From assembly GCF_013618865.1 (NCBI RefSeq), contig NZ_JABSOE010000030.1, positions 1 through 55,477 on the forward strand: a stretch of DNA of 55,477 nucleotides, read 5' to 3'. Origin of the DNA: Phocaeicola faecicola. Its GTDB lineage: Bacteria > Bacteroidota > Bacteroidia > Bacteroidales > Bacteroidaceae. Under the pieces are notes generated by a model. The model made no database searches and was not told where the DNA came from. It was given only the letters and a program-made list of their open reading frames with translations. Position numbers and translations under genes: made by a program. Below are positions 26,860-34,298 of this stretch, piece by piece (position 1 is the stretch's first letter; every line of letters begins with the position of its first letter).

Positions 26860-27483
26860 ATGGCAAAAGTAGGTTACATCTTTATCGCCACCAATGGCGA
26901 AGAGTATGCAGAAGACAAGGCTTGGATGCAGCAATACGGCTGTGTTCAGGTGATAGAGGAACTGTCCGAACACGAGAGGCTGCGCCCGATGTGGAAGCAG
27001 CTCATATCGAGTCTGGAGCGCGGCGACGAGCTGGTGGTGTCGAGGTTCAGTAACGCACTGCGTGGCACCCGTGAACTGGCTACATTCATAGAATACTGCC
27101 GTGTGAAGGTGGTTCGCATCATCTCCATCCAAGACCGCATCGATACGTTTGACGAACTTTTCCCCGACACCAAGCCCTCACAGGTCATCCGTATGTTCGG
27201 GTCACTCTCTGAGGAGTGTGCCGTGCTGCGCAAGGCATCGGCACACATCATCCATCTGCAACAGAATATCCGGCCGCCCAAGAAGTCGGAAAGGGCACTG
27301 TCGAAACTGGAGCGTGAGAAGAATATCGTGAACATGTACAACGAGGGGCACAGCATAGATGACATCTTTGCCATCAGCGGCTTCACAAGCCGAAGTTCCG
27401 TGTTCCGCATACTCAACAAGCATGGTGTGACGCTGAACCGTGGACCTCATAGTGGACCGCTGAAGAAAAGGAATAAAGAATAA
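26860..27483 (+). CDS. resolvase-like protein lacking the catalytic serine
   Basis: A 207-residue protein with the fold pattern of serine recombinases of the resolvase/invertase family: VGYIFIAT at residues 4-11, then ELSEHERLRPMWKQLISSLE, LVVSRFSNALRGTRELATF and DRIDTF. The nucleophilic serine of the GYIRVST motif is replaced by Ala10, so strand cleavage by the usual mechanism is not possible. A Hin-like HTH is clear at the C-terminus (HSIDDIFAISGFTSRSSVFR). It therefore looks like a DNA-binding regulator derived from a recombinase, and the palindromes in front of its own promoter are obvious candidate targets. It starts the rightward accessory block. Confidence 0.75.
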   Translation: MAKVGYIFIATNGEEYAEDKAWMQQYGCVQVIEELSEHERLRPMWKQLISSLERGDELVVSRFSNALRGTRELATFIEYCRVKVVRIISIQDRIDTFDELFPDTKPSQVIRMFGSLSEECAVLRKASAHIIHLQQNIRPPKKSERALSKLEREKNIVNMYNEGHSIDDIFAISGFTSRSSVFRILNKHGVTLNRGPHSGPLKKRNKE

Positions 27484-27499
27484 ACAAAAAACAGATACA

Positions 27500-28183
27500 A
27501 TGAATAAGACATTCAACATCTACTGTGATGAAAGCACCCACATGGTGCATGACGGTCATCCCTACATGCTTTTGGGATGTACAAGTATAGCATACACACA
27601 AATCCGCATGGCAAAAGATGCCATAAAAGATATTAAGAAGAAGCACGGCTATAGTGATGAGCTGAAATGGACAAATGTCCACGAGGCCACGTATAAAGTC
27701 TATGCAGAGCTTATAGACTGGTTCTTTATGAATGACATGGAATTTAGGGCTGTGGTTGTTGACAAGAGTCAGATTGACGAGAAACGAGAAGACTATACGT
27801 TTAATGATTTCTACTTTCGCATGTACTACCAATTGCTGCATCACAAGATGGACATGGATTATACATATAACATATATATGGATATCAAGGACACATGCAG
27901 TAGCGATAAGCTGGAGAGGCTCAGAAAAATAATGGAATACAACTCTTCCATTGGCAGGTTTCAGTTTATACGTTCACACGAAAGTGTCTTCATCCAATTG
28001 GCAGATGTTCTAATGGGAGCCATCAACTACAACCTTAGATATGAAAAGGGAGAAGTTGAAGGAAGGGTGAGAGCCAAAATGAAGCTGATTGAAAAGATAA
28101 AAAAACACAGTAATATCAGTCTCAACACCACAACTCCCAAATTTAGAAAGAAGTTTAATTTGTTTTTTATCGCACTGAAATAG
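27500..28183 (+). CDS. DUF3800 family protein
   Basis: A 227-residue DUF3800 protein. The family's hallmark residues are visible: an Asp/Glu pair in IYCDESTH at the N-terminus, a conserved central acidic residue (NIYMDIKD) and a C-terminal QLADVLMGA motif, consistent with an RNase H-like fold and metal-dependent nuclease activity. DUF3800 genes are frequent on mobile elements and near defence genes. It follows the resolvase-like gene by 16 bases and precedes the next gene by three, so all three are probably one operon. Confidence 0.8.
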   Translation: MNKTFNIYCDESTHMVHDGHPYMLLGCTSIAYTQIRMAKDAIKDIKKKHGYSDELKWTNVHEATYKVYAELIDWFFMNDMEFRAVVVDKSQIDEKREDYTFNDFYFRMYYQLLHHKMDMDYTYNIYMDIKDTCSSDKLERLRKIMEYNSSIGRFQFIRSHESVFIQLADVLMGAINYNLRYEKGEVEGRVRAKMKLIEKIKKHSNISLNTTTPKFRKKFNLFFIALK

Positions 28184-28186
28184 CCA

Positions 28187-28723
28187 ATGAGCAGTTTGAA
28201 TATTATCAAGAAATACCCTGAGCTGCTGGAACTGGCATATCTCAGTGAACGAGAAAGAGAGCATGATCTTCATGCAATATTCAAGCGTGATATAGAAGAT
28301 AACTGTCAATTCTCATTCAGAGGGTGGCGCATCTATCCTATAAAGACAGATGGCGAGATTGACATGGCAAGATTGTTCAAGCATCTTACCTGTGAAGAAA
28401 TCATGGTTGAGAACGAAGACGGTACGACTTATCCAAAGCGAGTATTCGAGATGGCTCGTTCACAAAGGCTTCATTGGATAAATCACCATGTGAGAGAATT
28501 GACACCAGACAATCTGGATGTATTTACCATAGAAGAGAGGGACGGCAAAAAGCGTAAGGTCAAGAAAACATACATCTATGATAAAGTGGAAAAGTATGTT
28601 ATTGTCTTGGAACAACAACGTAGCAACGGATTCTATCTGTTGACAGCATACCATCTTAACAAAGAGTATGGACTAAAGGCTTTGGAAAAGAAGATGAAAA
28701 AGAGATTGCAGACACCACTATAA
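28187..28723 (+). CDS. BECR-like (Barnase/EndoU-type) nuclease candidate
   Basis: A 178-residue protein. The N-terminus is a basic helix pair (AYLSEREREHDLHAIFKRDI); the C-terminal half reads RSQRLHWINHHV, then YIYDKVEKYVIVLEQQRSNG and FYLLTAYHLNKEYGLKAL, a pattern I associate with PBECR-type Barnase/EndoU-like toxin nucleases of phages and mobile elements. The His and Arg residues in the first block and the Thr-Ala-Tyr block would be candidate active-site residues. The partner DUF3800 gene ends three bases upstream, suggesting a two-gene defence or toxin-antitoxin unit. The fold assignment is from recalled patterns and is uncertain. Confidence 0.45.
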   Translation: MSSLNIIKKYPELLELAYLSEREREHDLHAIFKRDIEDNCQFSFRGWRIYPIKTDGEIDMARLFKHLTCEEIMVENEDGTTYPKRVFEMARSQRLHWINHHVRELTPDNLDVFTIEERDGKKRKVKKTYIYDKVEKYVIVLEQQRSNGFYLLTAYHLNKEYGLKALEKKMKKRLQTPL

Positions 28724-28729
28724 AACGCA

Positions 28730-28761
28730 AGACCCGAATTGCATCAAAGGCAACCGGGTCT
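28730..28761 (+). terminator. terminator-like hairpin
   Basis: AGACCCG (28730-28736) pairs with CGGGTCT (28755-28761) seven bases after the stop of the preceding gene. There is no strong T-run. A minus-strand TACCTTTGC box lies just beyond, at about 28792-28800, pointing back at it. Confidence 0.5.
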
Positions 28762-28917
28762 CGAAACTCCTTCTATCTATAGATGAGCGCTGCAAAGGTA
28801 CGAATATTCTTTGAAATAACGAAGGTTTTTCATTGAATTCTTCTCGATTTTAACATTTGCAGGGCAGTATTGTAAGATAACAGGAAAGAAAATAGCATAA
28901 TTTTACAGAAAATCGTA

Positions 28918-29217
28918 ATGGAAACATTCAAAGACGTTATATCAAGTGACCAACTTGTCTTGGTCGATTTCTTCGCCACCTGGTGCCAGCCATGCAAGAT
29001 GATGCACCCCATCCTTGAGCAGGTGAAGGAAGTGTTGGGTGACAGAATCCGCATCATCAAGGTAGATGTGGACAAGTATGGGGTGACTGCAAGTCAGTAT
29101 GGCATACAGTCTGTGCCCACATTGATGCTGTTCAGACGCGGCGAAGTGTTGTGGAGGACGAGCGGTGTGATGCAGAAATCAGAGTTGCTGGCAACGATTG
29201 ACCCGTTTTTAAGATAA
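28918..29217 (+). CDS. trxA: thioredoxin
   Basis: A 99-residue cytoplasmic thioredoxin: LVLVDFFATWCQPCKMMHP carries the active site CxxC (WCQPCK in place of the usual WCGPCK), VDVDKYGVTASQYGIQSVPT has the cis-Pro loop, and the length is that of a typical single-domain thioredoxin. It reduces disulfides in proteins. Thioredoxins are common passengers on Bacteroidetes elements. Confidence 0.9.
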   Translation: METFKDVISSDQLVLVDFFATWCQPCKMMHPILEQVKEVLGDRIRIIKVDVDKYGVTASQYGIQSVPTLMLFRRGEVLWRTSGVMQKSELLATIDPFLR

Positions 29218-29227
29218 AAGAGCAGAA

Positions 29228-29803
29228 ATGTCAAAATCTAAATTAAAGTCTGTCCTCATGTCCATGGACAAGAGTGAAATAATAAAAATGGTATTGGAAC
29301 TTTATTCTGCACGGAAAGAGGCAAAGGAATATCTTGACTTCTATGCAGAGCCGAATGAGGGCCAGAAGCTGGAAGAGTATAAGCACATCATACGGGAAGA
29401 GTTCTATCCGAGCAGAAACAGAGAGCCAAAGACACGCTTCTCAGTGTGCCGCAAGGCATTGTCCGACTTCAAGAAACTGAAGCCTTCGGAAGATTCAGTC
29501 GCAGAATTGATGGTGTTCTATATGGAGAATGCCTGTCAGTTCACTTATGACTATGGAGACATGTGGGAGCAATTCTATGATTCTGTTGAGAGTAATTTCG
29601 ACAAGACATTGCGCCACATCGTGCTTTATGACCTTTGGGACAAGTATGATTCCCGAATCAAGCAATGCCTTCGTTGGGCAAGCCCTTGTGGATGGGGATT
29701 TCCTGACGCACTGAATGATATGTATGAGGAAATGAAGGCGCAAAATGAGGAACTCCGAAAGAAATACAGGAATTTCAAGATGCCCATCAACGCTGATTAT
29801 TAA
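29228..29803 (+). CDS. DUF6155 family protein
   Basis: A 191-residue helical protein that resembles DUF6155 (MSKSKLKSVLMSMDKSEIIK, LELYSARKEAKEYLDFY). The family has no known function. Conserved aromatic residues near the C-terminus (RWASPCGWGFPDALNDMYEE) are a family-like feature. It is part of a run of small genes with short spacers from thioredoxin to 31133. Confidence 0.7.
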   Translation: MSKSKLKSVLMSMDKSEIIKMVLELYSARKEAKEYLDFYAEPNEGQKLEEYKHIIREEFYPSRNREPKTRFSVCRKALSDFKKLKPSEDSVAELMVFYMENACQFTYDYGDMWEQFYDSVESNFDKTLRHIVLYDLWDKYDSRIKQCLRWASPCGWGFPDALNDMYEEMKAQNEELRKKYRNFKMPINADY

Positions 29804-29817
29804 ACGAATATACTCAA

Positions 29818-30063
29818 ATGGGGAAACCAAAGAAAAAACATAAGAAAGCGAAACAACTGCCCTTAAGCAAAGAAGAGCAGATTTTTCAAGCGGCAAGAGA
29901 CCTTGCAGCTGAAATTGGCATATCCTATTCTGAGGCATTAGGGTTTACTTTGGGCATAAAGGACGTAACGTATGGTTGGGAAGAAGACTATACGGAAGAA
30001 GAGTTTCAGGCACTGATTGACCACGCTGTGGGAGACACTGATTATGAGCACACCCTCTATTGA
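29818..30063 (+). CDS. small basic-to-acidic hypothetical protein
   Basis: An 81-residue protein beginning with a lysine-rich tail (GKPKKKHKKAKQ) and ending in an acidic helical part (WEEDYTEEEFQALIDHA). The pattern suggests a nucleic-acid-binding tail, but no family is recognised. It overlaps the next gene by 20 bases. Confidence 0.5.
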   Translation: MGKPKKKHKKAKQLPLSKEEQIFQAARDLAAEIGISYSEALGFTLGIKDVTYGWEEDYTEEEFQALIDHAVGDTDYEHTLY

Positions 30064-30247
30064 ATCATCTACACGAGAGGAACGTTTGGATTACGTTCTG
30101 AATGAATGGAGATGTCTGCACAACTGTGAGCTGTGCGGTAAGTGCCATATTCTGAAAGGCAGAAGCGAAGAAATACTCTATGCAGACTATATAGACGGCA
30201 AGCGGTCATATATGGATATAACATTAGAAATCAGAAGCAACAGATAA
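30044..30247 (+). CDS. small Cys-cluster protein
   Basis: A 67-residue protein with a CLHNCELCGKCHIL motif, four cysteines that could bind zinc or a cluster. The rest is TREERLDYVLNEWR and YADYIDGKRSYMDITLEIR, a pattern I recall from small proteins in Bacteroides elements. It overlaps the neighbouring genes at both ends (20 bases upstream, one base downstream), indicating coupled translation. Function unknown. Confidence 0.55.
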   Translation: MSTPSIESSTREERLDYVLNEWRCLHNCELCGKCHILKGRSEEILYADYIDGKRSYMDITLEIRSNR

Positions 30248-30684
30248 TGATGTCACAGAAATACATATATCCATCGTTGTTCCAAGAGGAAGAGCCGCAA
30301 GAAAGCGTTCCTGGTGATAAGAAAGAGTATGACCTGACGAATCTCTTTGAGAGATTGGCAAAGTCTGATTTTCGCAGCCGGTTCCATCTGTCCAAGCAAG
30401 ACAGGGAGTATGTAATGGAAAAGGGATTGCCGACGATACGAAAACACGCAGAGGACTTTGTGGCAAAAAGACTTGCTCCGGCTGTCATACCGAACGACGG
30501 CAAGCAGACTCCCATGCGTGGGCATCCTGTTTTCCTGGCTCAACATGCCACTGGCTGTTGTTGCCGGGGATGCTTCTTCAAGTGGCATCACATCTCAGCA
30601 GGCAGGGCACTGACCAAGGAAGAACAGGAATATGCTGTTGCCGTATTGATGGCATGGATTGAAAAACAGATGAATAAAGGATGA
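30247..30684 (+). CDS. DUF4186 family protein
   Basis: A 145-residue protein of the DUF4186 family: FERLAKSDFRSRFHLSKQDR, then RKHAEDFVAKRLAP, NDGKQTPMRGHPVFLAQHAT, and CCCRGCFFKWHHI with a Cys cluster that could bind a metal. The family is common on mobile elements and has no assigned reaction. ATG 30247 overlaps the stop of the previous gene by one base; ATG 30250 is an alternative. Confidence 0.8.
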   Translation: MMSQKYIYPSLFQEEEPQESVPGDKKEYDLTNLFERLAKSDFRSRFHLSKQDREYVMEKGLPTIRKHAEDFVAKRLAPAVIPNDGKQTPMRGHPVFLAQHATGCCCRGCFFKWHHISAGRALTKEEQEYAVAVLMAWIEKQMNKG

Positions 30685-30887
30685 AGATAGAAGAAGCCAT
30701 AGTATATGTGATGGTAAAGCGAAATGGCGGCATGACAACCGACCAGATTGCCGATGCCATCAATCGTCATAGGCTGCACCTGAGAAAGGACGGTCAGCCT
30801 GTGACAAGCAAGCAGGTGTATGCAACAATCTGCCGTTTCCCTGAAATGTTCACAAAAGAAGCTGGCAGAATCATGTTAATGATATGA
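30681..30887 (+). CDS. HARE-HTH type winged-helix protein
   Basis: A 68-residue protein matching the HARE-HTH fold: IEEAIVYVMVKRNGGMTTDQ, then IADAINRHRLHLRKDGQPVT, and QVYATICRFPEMFT. HARE-HTH domains bind DNA and are found with restriction or chromatin factors. The protein is a single domain and overlaps the DUF4186 gene by four bases. Confidence 0.65.
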   Translation: MKIEEAIVYVMVKRNGGMTTDQIADAINRHRLHLRKDGQPVTSKQVYATICRFPEMFTKEAGRIMLMI

Positions 30888-30896
30888 CGTAACGAT

Positions 30897-31133
30897 ATGA
30901 CAATAGATACAACCAACATGTGCTCACACCTTCAGAAGAAGTTGTTTGAACCAGAAGGTGTGTATTATCCTATATGGCAAGCCATGCAGGATGATGAGAC
31001 CTTGACAGCAGTGGTACGAAGCAGACAGCTGCACATCTACAGAAACGGGAAGAAAATTCTCGTTCTGGCAGGTAAGGCACAACCGAAGATTATAAGGGAA
31101 GACAAAATACAAGAGTTAATAACAAGATTATAA
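30897..31133 (+). CDS. small hypothetical protein
   Basis: A 78-residue protein with one strand-rich centre (AVVRSRQLHIYRNGKKILVL). It is the last but one of the small genes in this rightward run. No family recognised. Confidence 0.5.
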   Translation: MTIDTTNMCSHLQKKLFEPEGVYYPIWQAMQDDETLTAVVRSRQLHIYRNGKKILVLAGKAQPKIIREDKIQELITRL

Positions 31134-31157
31134 ACAAAACATCAAATCATCAAAACA

Positions 31158-31337
31158 ATGGACGCAAAAGAAAAAGTATTGGCAACAATGAAAGAGGCTG
31201 GTCAGCCTCTCAACGCAGGTAAAATCGCAGAACTCAGCGGTCTCGACCGCAAAGAGGTAGATGCAGCCATGAAGCAGCTGAAAGCAGAGGGTGCAATCGT
31301 CTCTCCTGTGCGTTGCAAATGGGCACCTGCAGAGTAA
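31158..31337 (+). CDS. 59-residue winged-helix regulator
   Basis: A short complete [23 protein letters not shown], then [20 protein letters not shown], and [12 protein letters not shown]. It forms a compact winged helix of a type very common in Bacteroides as a predicted transcriptional regulator. It ends just before a strong terminator. Confidence 0.7.
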   Translation: MDAKEKVLATMKEAGQPLNAGKIAELSGLDRKEVDAAMKQLKAEGAIVSPVRCKWAPAE

Positions 31338-31342
31338 GGTTT

Positions 31343-31385
31343 ATACTGCTGTCTTGAAATATAGGCAGCAGTATCTTTATTTTTA
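31343..31385 (+). terminator. intrinsic terminator
   Basis: ATACTGCTG (31343-31351) pairs perfectly with CAGCAGTAT (31366-31374), followed by CTTTATTTTT. This ends the rightward accessory block. Nothing else is seen in 31338-31502. Confidence 0.85.
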
Positions 31386-31502
31386 TCAAAATGTTAAGGT
31401 GAGGAATCTGAATATCCTTGCCTACGGACACAATTATCCGCTGCATCTTTTTGGGGTAAGGTGCAGACGTATGGCTGTCAGCGTATCTTGGTTTAAAGAC
31501 GC

Positions 31503-31622
31503 TTAGCGGTCACGGCGGAAGTCGTTTCGTCTCTCTCCGCCGAACAAAGCTCTGAGCACATTGCCCAAAGCTCCGAACACGAAGTAGCAAACGATGATTG
31601 CAACAATATCGTCCATAAGCAT
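31503..31622 (-). CDS. 39-residue membrane peptide
   Basis: A short complete ORF: residues 5-27 form one hydrophobic helix (DIVAIIVCYFVFGALGN), then a basic tail (GGERRNDFRRDR). ATG 31622, with ATG 31616 as alternative. It is the last gene of the leftward SLOG/phosphoribosyltransferase run. Small single-helix proteins of this type often are toxins or membrane-associated regulators; this is only a suggestion. Confidence 0.5.
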   Translation of the reverse strand: MLMDDIVAIIVCYFVFGALGNVLRALFGGERRNDFRRDR

Positions 31623-31637
31623 TTTCTGTTTTATGGG

Positions 31638-32129
31638 TTATACACTATTATGAAGATTCACTATGTCCAATCCCTGCCTCTTGGCTTCTCTGACGGTGTA
31701 GAACGTGCCGCCCTTGGGATTGCCATCGAAGTAGGCTATGAGACGTGAACTGCGGTTGACCATATAGTCGTTGCGCCTCAGAAGGCAGCCATTGTAGTAT
31801 TGCTCGCTCAATACGACCACGTCATCCACGATGCGCAGGATGGCATCATACTTGGCTTGCTCTTCCTTGCTCCACCGGTCAGACTGACCACGGAACGGCA
31901 CAACGGCTATCACCTGCAAGTCCTTCAACTCGCATTGCAACGAAAGGGCGGCTTCTGCCGCCAGCAGGTCAAATCCCATTGCCATGCCACAATAGAAATA
32001 CCGGTAGCCGTCGGCATACGCCTTGGCTATCTCCGATTTGAGACATTGCTTCAACTCCCTCCGCTTGGCGAAAGGTACGCTGCGGTGTCCGCTGAAGCAT
32101 ACGGACACTGCCTTGTCGTACTTTGTCAT
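31638..32129 (-). CDS. SLOG (YpsA/DUF1273) family protein
   Basis: A 163-residue protein of the SLOG superfamily: VCFSGHRSVP at the N-terminus, CGMAMGFDLLAAE (the Gly-rich nucleotide-binding segment) near residue 48, and VVPFRGQSDRW. SLOG proteins bind nucleotides or nucleotide-like second messengers. It follows the phosphoribosyltransferase gene by three bases, so both are one operon. Confidence 0.8.
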   Translation of the reverse strand: MTKYDKAVSVCFSGHRSVPFAKRRELKQCLKSEIAKAYADGYRYFYCGMAMGFDLLAAEAALSLQCELKDLQVIAVVPFRGQSDRWSKEEQAKYDAILRIVDDVVVLSEQYYNGCLLRRNDYMVNRSSRLIAYFDGNPKGGTFYTVREAKRQGLDIVNLHNSV

Positions 32130-32132
32130 ACT

Positions 32133-32699
32133 TTACCTTACTTTATAATGTGTGCGTGCGAGGAACATACCGCCAATAACACATGCCCCGAGCCTTTCGA
32201 GTTGGTTGGCATACTTGGCATAGCTGAGACCCTTGGTTATCACATCGTCAAAGACCAACACCATTTTGTTGTCGAAGAACGGCTCATCAAACTCAACGAC
32301 ATTCGCCTTGCGGACTTCATCCTCGTTCTTGCGGTTATCGTGGATGGTCTTACGCTCTCCGCATACCCTCACGTGCTCGTAGCCGTTTTCCGCTCCTGTC
32401 AATTCACACACCCTGTGGCAGAAAGCCTTGTAGCGGAGTTCGTTGCTCTCGCTTGTGGATGCTGGAACGGGGGCGAAGACGATGTTCACGCAACCCTTGC
32501 CGTAGAGTGTCAGCATATTCTCTGCGGTGCGCTGCGCCACTTCCTCGTAGGCTCTTCCGTCCTTGAAGTCAAACACTAATTGTCTGTCGGCAATCTCCTT
32601 CTCACCCACATTGCGGATGCGTGCGGGATAGTATTTGCAGAACCAAGTCTGAGGCTTGTCTAACTGCTTTTGGATTTGATAGTCATTCTTGTGTGCCAT
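32133..32699 (-). CDS. phosphoribosyltransferase-like protein
   Basis: A 188-residue protein with a ComF/phosphoribosyltransferase-like C-terminus: VLVFDDVITKGLSYAKYANQ is the PRPP-binding motif (two Asp then T-x-G). PRTases link a base or other nucleophile to ribose phosphate. The pair with the SLOG protein suggests a nucleotide-derived signal made and sensed on the element. ATG 32699 is chosen because the leader before it is non-coding. Confidence 0.65.
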   Translation of the reverse strand: MAHKNDYQIQKQLDKPQTWFCKYYPARIRNVGEKEIADRQLVFDFKDGRAYEEVAQRTAENMLTLYGKGCVNIVFAPVPASTSESNELRYKAFCHRVCELTGAENGYEHVRVCGERKTIHDNRKNEDEVRKANVVEFDEPFFDNKMVLVFDDVITKGLSYAKYANQLERLGACVIGGMFLARTHYKVR

Positions 32700-32894
32700 T
32701 GCTCTTATGTTTTTTCTTCCCTTATTTCGGAGGCTTTTCCTGCCTGCCCAAGGGATATTTTTTGCTTTCCAAGAGTGATGGCGATCAAAAAGCCAAATCG
32801 GGAGCGAAAAATACGCTCTGCACGCAGAGGAAGATTTTTCGGTCAAATGCAATGGACGATTTGGTGTTTGAACAATCGCCAGCATTACCTTTGC
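32700..32894. promoter_or_regulatory. bidirectional intergenic module 2
   Basis: The minus-strand leader carries GGGAAGAAAAAACAT close to the ATG and GGGATATTTTTTGCTTTCC in plus orientation at 32750-32768. A CTCTGC-ac-GCAGAG hairpin is near 32816. At the right edge TACCTTTGC (32886-32894) is a rightward -7 box. The GGGATATTTT block is shared with the module at 36,260. Confidence 0.5.
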
Positions 32895-33121
32895 AAAACA
32901 ATATCCGCAGCGGCAAGGCAGGCGAAAAGAAATCTGTTATGTAAAAGAGGAAACGGGCGGGATGGCGTGGGGCGAAGCTGTATATGGGGAAGGACGATAG
33001 TTGATATGAGGGAAAAAGAGAAAATCTTGTAATAGGGAACGACATTGCCTTTTATCAGCATGGAGACAGTCCTACAAGCAGAGAAAACTATTGCCCTAAA
33101 AATGAGTTGGATAGTATTTTC

Positions 33122-33191
33122 TAAAAGTAGTATCGACTACGAATAGTATAATAGTCGAATAGTTTTTACTACCATACTACGGATAGTAAAG
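33122..33191. repeat. TAGTA/TACTA repeat cluster 2 (candidate centromere)
   Basis: Seventy bases with nine TAGTA, TACTA or ACTAC-type units, including TACTACggATAGTA. It lies just downstream of the ribbon-helix-helix gene (stop 33251), on the outer side of the ParA operon. Confidence 0.65.
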
Positions 33192-33210
33192 TCTGTTTAT
33201 AGAAGAGATA

Positions 33211-33243
33211 GCGGTATCATCGTCTGTTCGGCGATGATACCGC
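33211..33243. terminator. 12-bp perfect hairpin
   Basis: GCGGTATCATCG (33211-33222) pairs perfectly with CGATGATACCGC (33232-33243) around nine bases. It lies eight bases after the stop of the leftward ribbon-helix-helix gene and can serve both directions. Confidence 0.7.
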
Positions 33244-33250
33244 GCGGCAC

Positions 33251-33529
33251 TCATGTGTCATGCCGCTTTAGGTATTCTGTCATTGCCTCATTGACAATAT
33301 CACGCAAGGACATCCCTTTCTTGATGGCGAGGTACTTCATCCTCGTGTGGATGCTCTTGTTGATAAGGAAATTGCAATGCACCGGCACTTCGGTAGTCTC
33401 AGAAACAGACACAGGTGGTGCTGGTGTAGTTTCTGTGACTATCTGCTCCTTACTCGGCTTCTTTGTGGAAGAAAGGAGTCCGTTGAGACCGCCTTTCATT
33501 CCCTCTTTCAACATACTGCTCTTGCTCAT
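33251..33529 (-). CDS. ribbon-helix-helix partner of ParA
   Basis: A 92-residue protein: a flexible N-terminus (residues 1-45, rich in Thr and Pro) and a C-terminal ribbon-helix-helix (HCNFLINKSIHTRMKYLAIK, SLRDIVNEAMTEYLKRH). The gene follows parA by seven bases. Size, architecture and position fit the ParG-like centromere-binding protein of type Ib partition systems, which would bind repeats such as the TAGTA clusters. No direct evidence for binding. Confidence 0.7.
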   Translation of the reverse strand: MSKSSMLKEGMKGGLNGLLSSTKKPSKEQIVTETTPAPPVSVSETTEVPVHCNFLINKSIHTRMKYLAIKKGMSLRDIVNEAMTEYLKRHDT

Positions 33530-33536
33530 GGCTATG

Positions 33537-34292
33537 CTATTTTAAGTTTAACACTTCTTTTGCCAAAGACATATAATCACTGGCACCATTGGATTTGGGA
33601 TTATACTCAAAGATAGTCTTGCCGTTGATGGGTGCTTCTGCCAAAGCCACATTATCACGGATGACGGTCTTGAAAACCTTCTCGTGAAAACTGTCATTGA
33701 CGATTTCCCTCACGCTTCGGTTCAACGTCTTGCGGCGATCGAACTGGGTGATGACGATGCCGCCCACTTTAAGGTTGGAGTTGAGCCGCTCCTGAACGAT
33801 GCGGATGATGTCCATCAACTTTGCCATACCTCTCATGGCAAGGTATTGCGCTTGAACAGGGATGATGATGTAGTCGGCTGCGGTGAGGGCATTCAAGGTC
33901 AGCAAGCCCAATGACGGTGGACAGTCGATGATGATGTAGTCGAAATGCTCTTTGGCGATGGCTTTGGTGATAAGTCCCTTCAAGATAAGCTCCCGTCCCG
34001 GCTCGCTGATAAGCTCTAACTCAGCCGCAGACAGGTCAAGGCATGAGGGTGAGACGGTGATGCCGTTGTGCAACTTGACCAACGGCAAGGTGTACTGTCC
34101 ACACATTGCGCCATAGACTGTCTGTTCTTCCTCGATGGACAATCCCAAGGCTTCCGTGAGGTTGGCTTGTCCATCCATGTCAATAGCCAAGACGTTCTTC
34201 TTACTCAGTTGCAGAGCTGCCGCAAGGCTTACTGCGGTCGTACTTTTCCCTACACCACCCTTGTGATTTAATACTGCAATTATCTGTGTCAT
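33537..34292 (-). CDS. parA: ParA family partition ATPase
   Basis: A 251-residue ParA/MinD-type ATPase. The deviant Walker A is KGGVGKST (residues 11-18), AIDMDGQANLTEALG follows at 36-50, and FDYIIIDCPPSLGLL is Walker B. The short N-terminus with no HTH places it in the type Ib group. Such ATPases use the nucleoid to separate copies of plasmids or of excised elements. It is encoded with the ribbon-helix-helix gene and has TAGTA clusters at both ends. Confidence 0.92.
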   Translation of the reverse strand: MTQIIAVLNHKGGVGKSTTAVSLAAALQLSKKNVLAIDMDGQANLTEALGLSIEEEQTVYGAMCGQYTLPLVKLHNGITVSPSCLDLSAAELELISEPGRELILKGLITKAIAKEHFDYIIIDCPPSLGLLTLNALTAADYIIIPVQAQYLAMRGMAKLMDIIRIVQERLNSNLKVGGIVITQFDRRKTLNRSVREIVNDSFHEKVFKTVIRDNVALAEAPINGKTIFEYNPKSNGASDYMSLAKEVLNLK

Positions 34293-34298
34293 AACATG

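Larger units (their letters stand above)
32900..33245 (+). ncRNA. possible rightward transcript 2
   Basis: From the TACCTTTGC promoter at 32886-32894 the DNA has no credible ORF and contains GGCGTGGGGCGAAGCTG (32963-32979), a sequence shared with the repeated units at 36,734 and 37,150. It ends at a 12-bp perfect hairpin (33211-33243) and includes TAGTA cluster 2. The existence of a transcript is inferred. Confidence 0.35.

Noticed and set aside
26860..27483. Active DNA invertase with invertible segment
   Set aside because: The catalytic serine is absent and no matching inverted recombination sites around a promoter were found.
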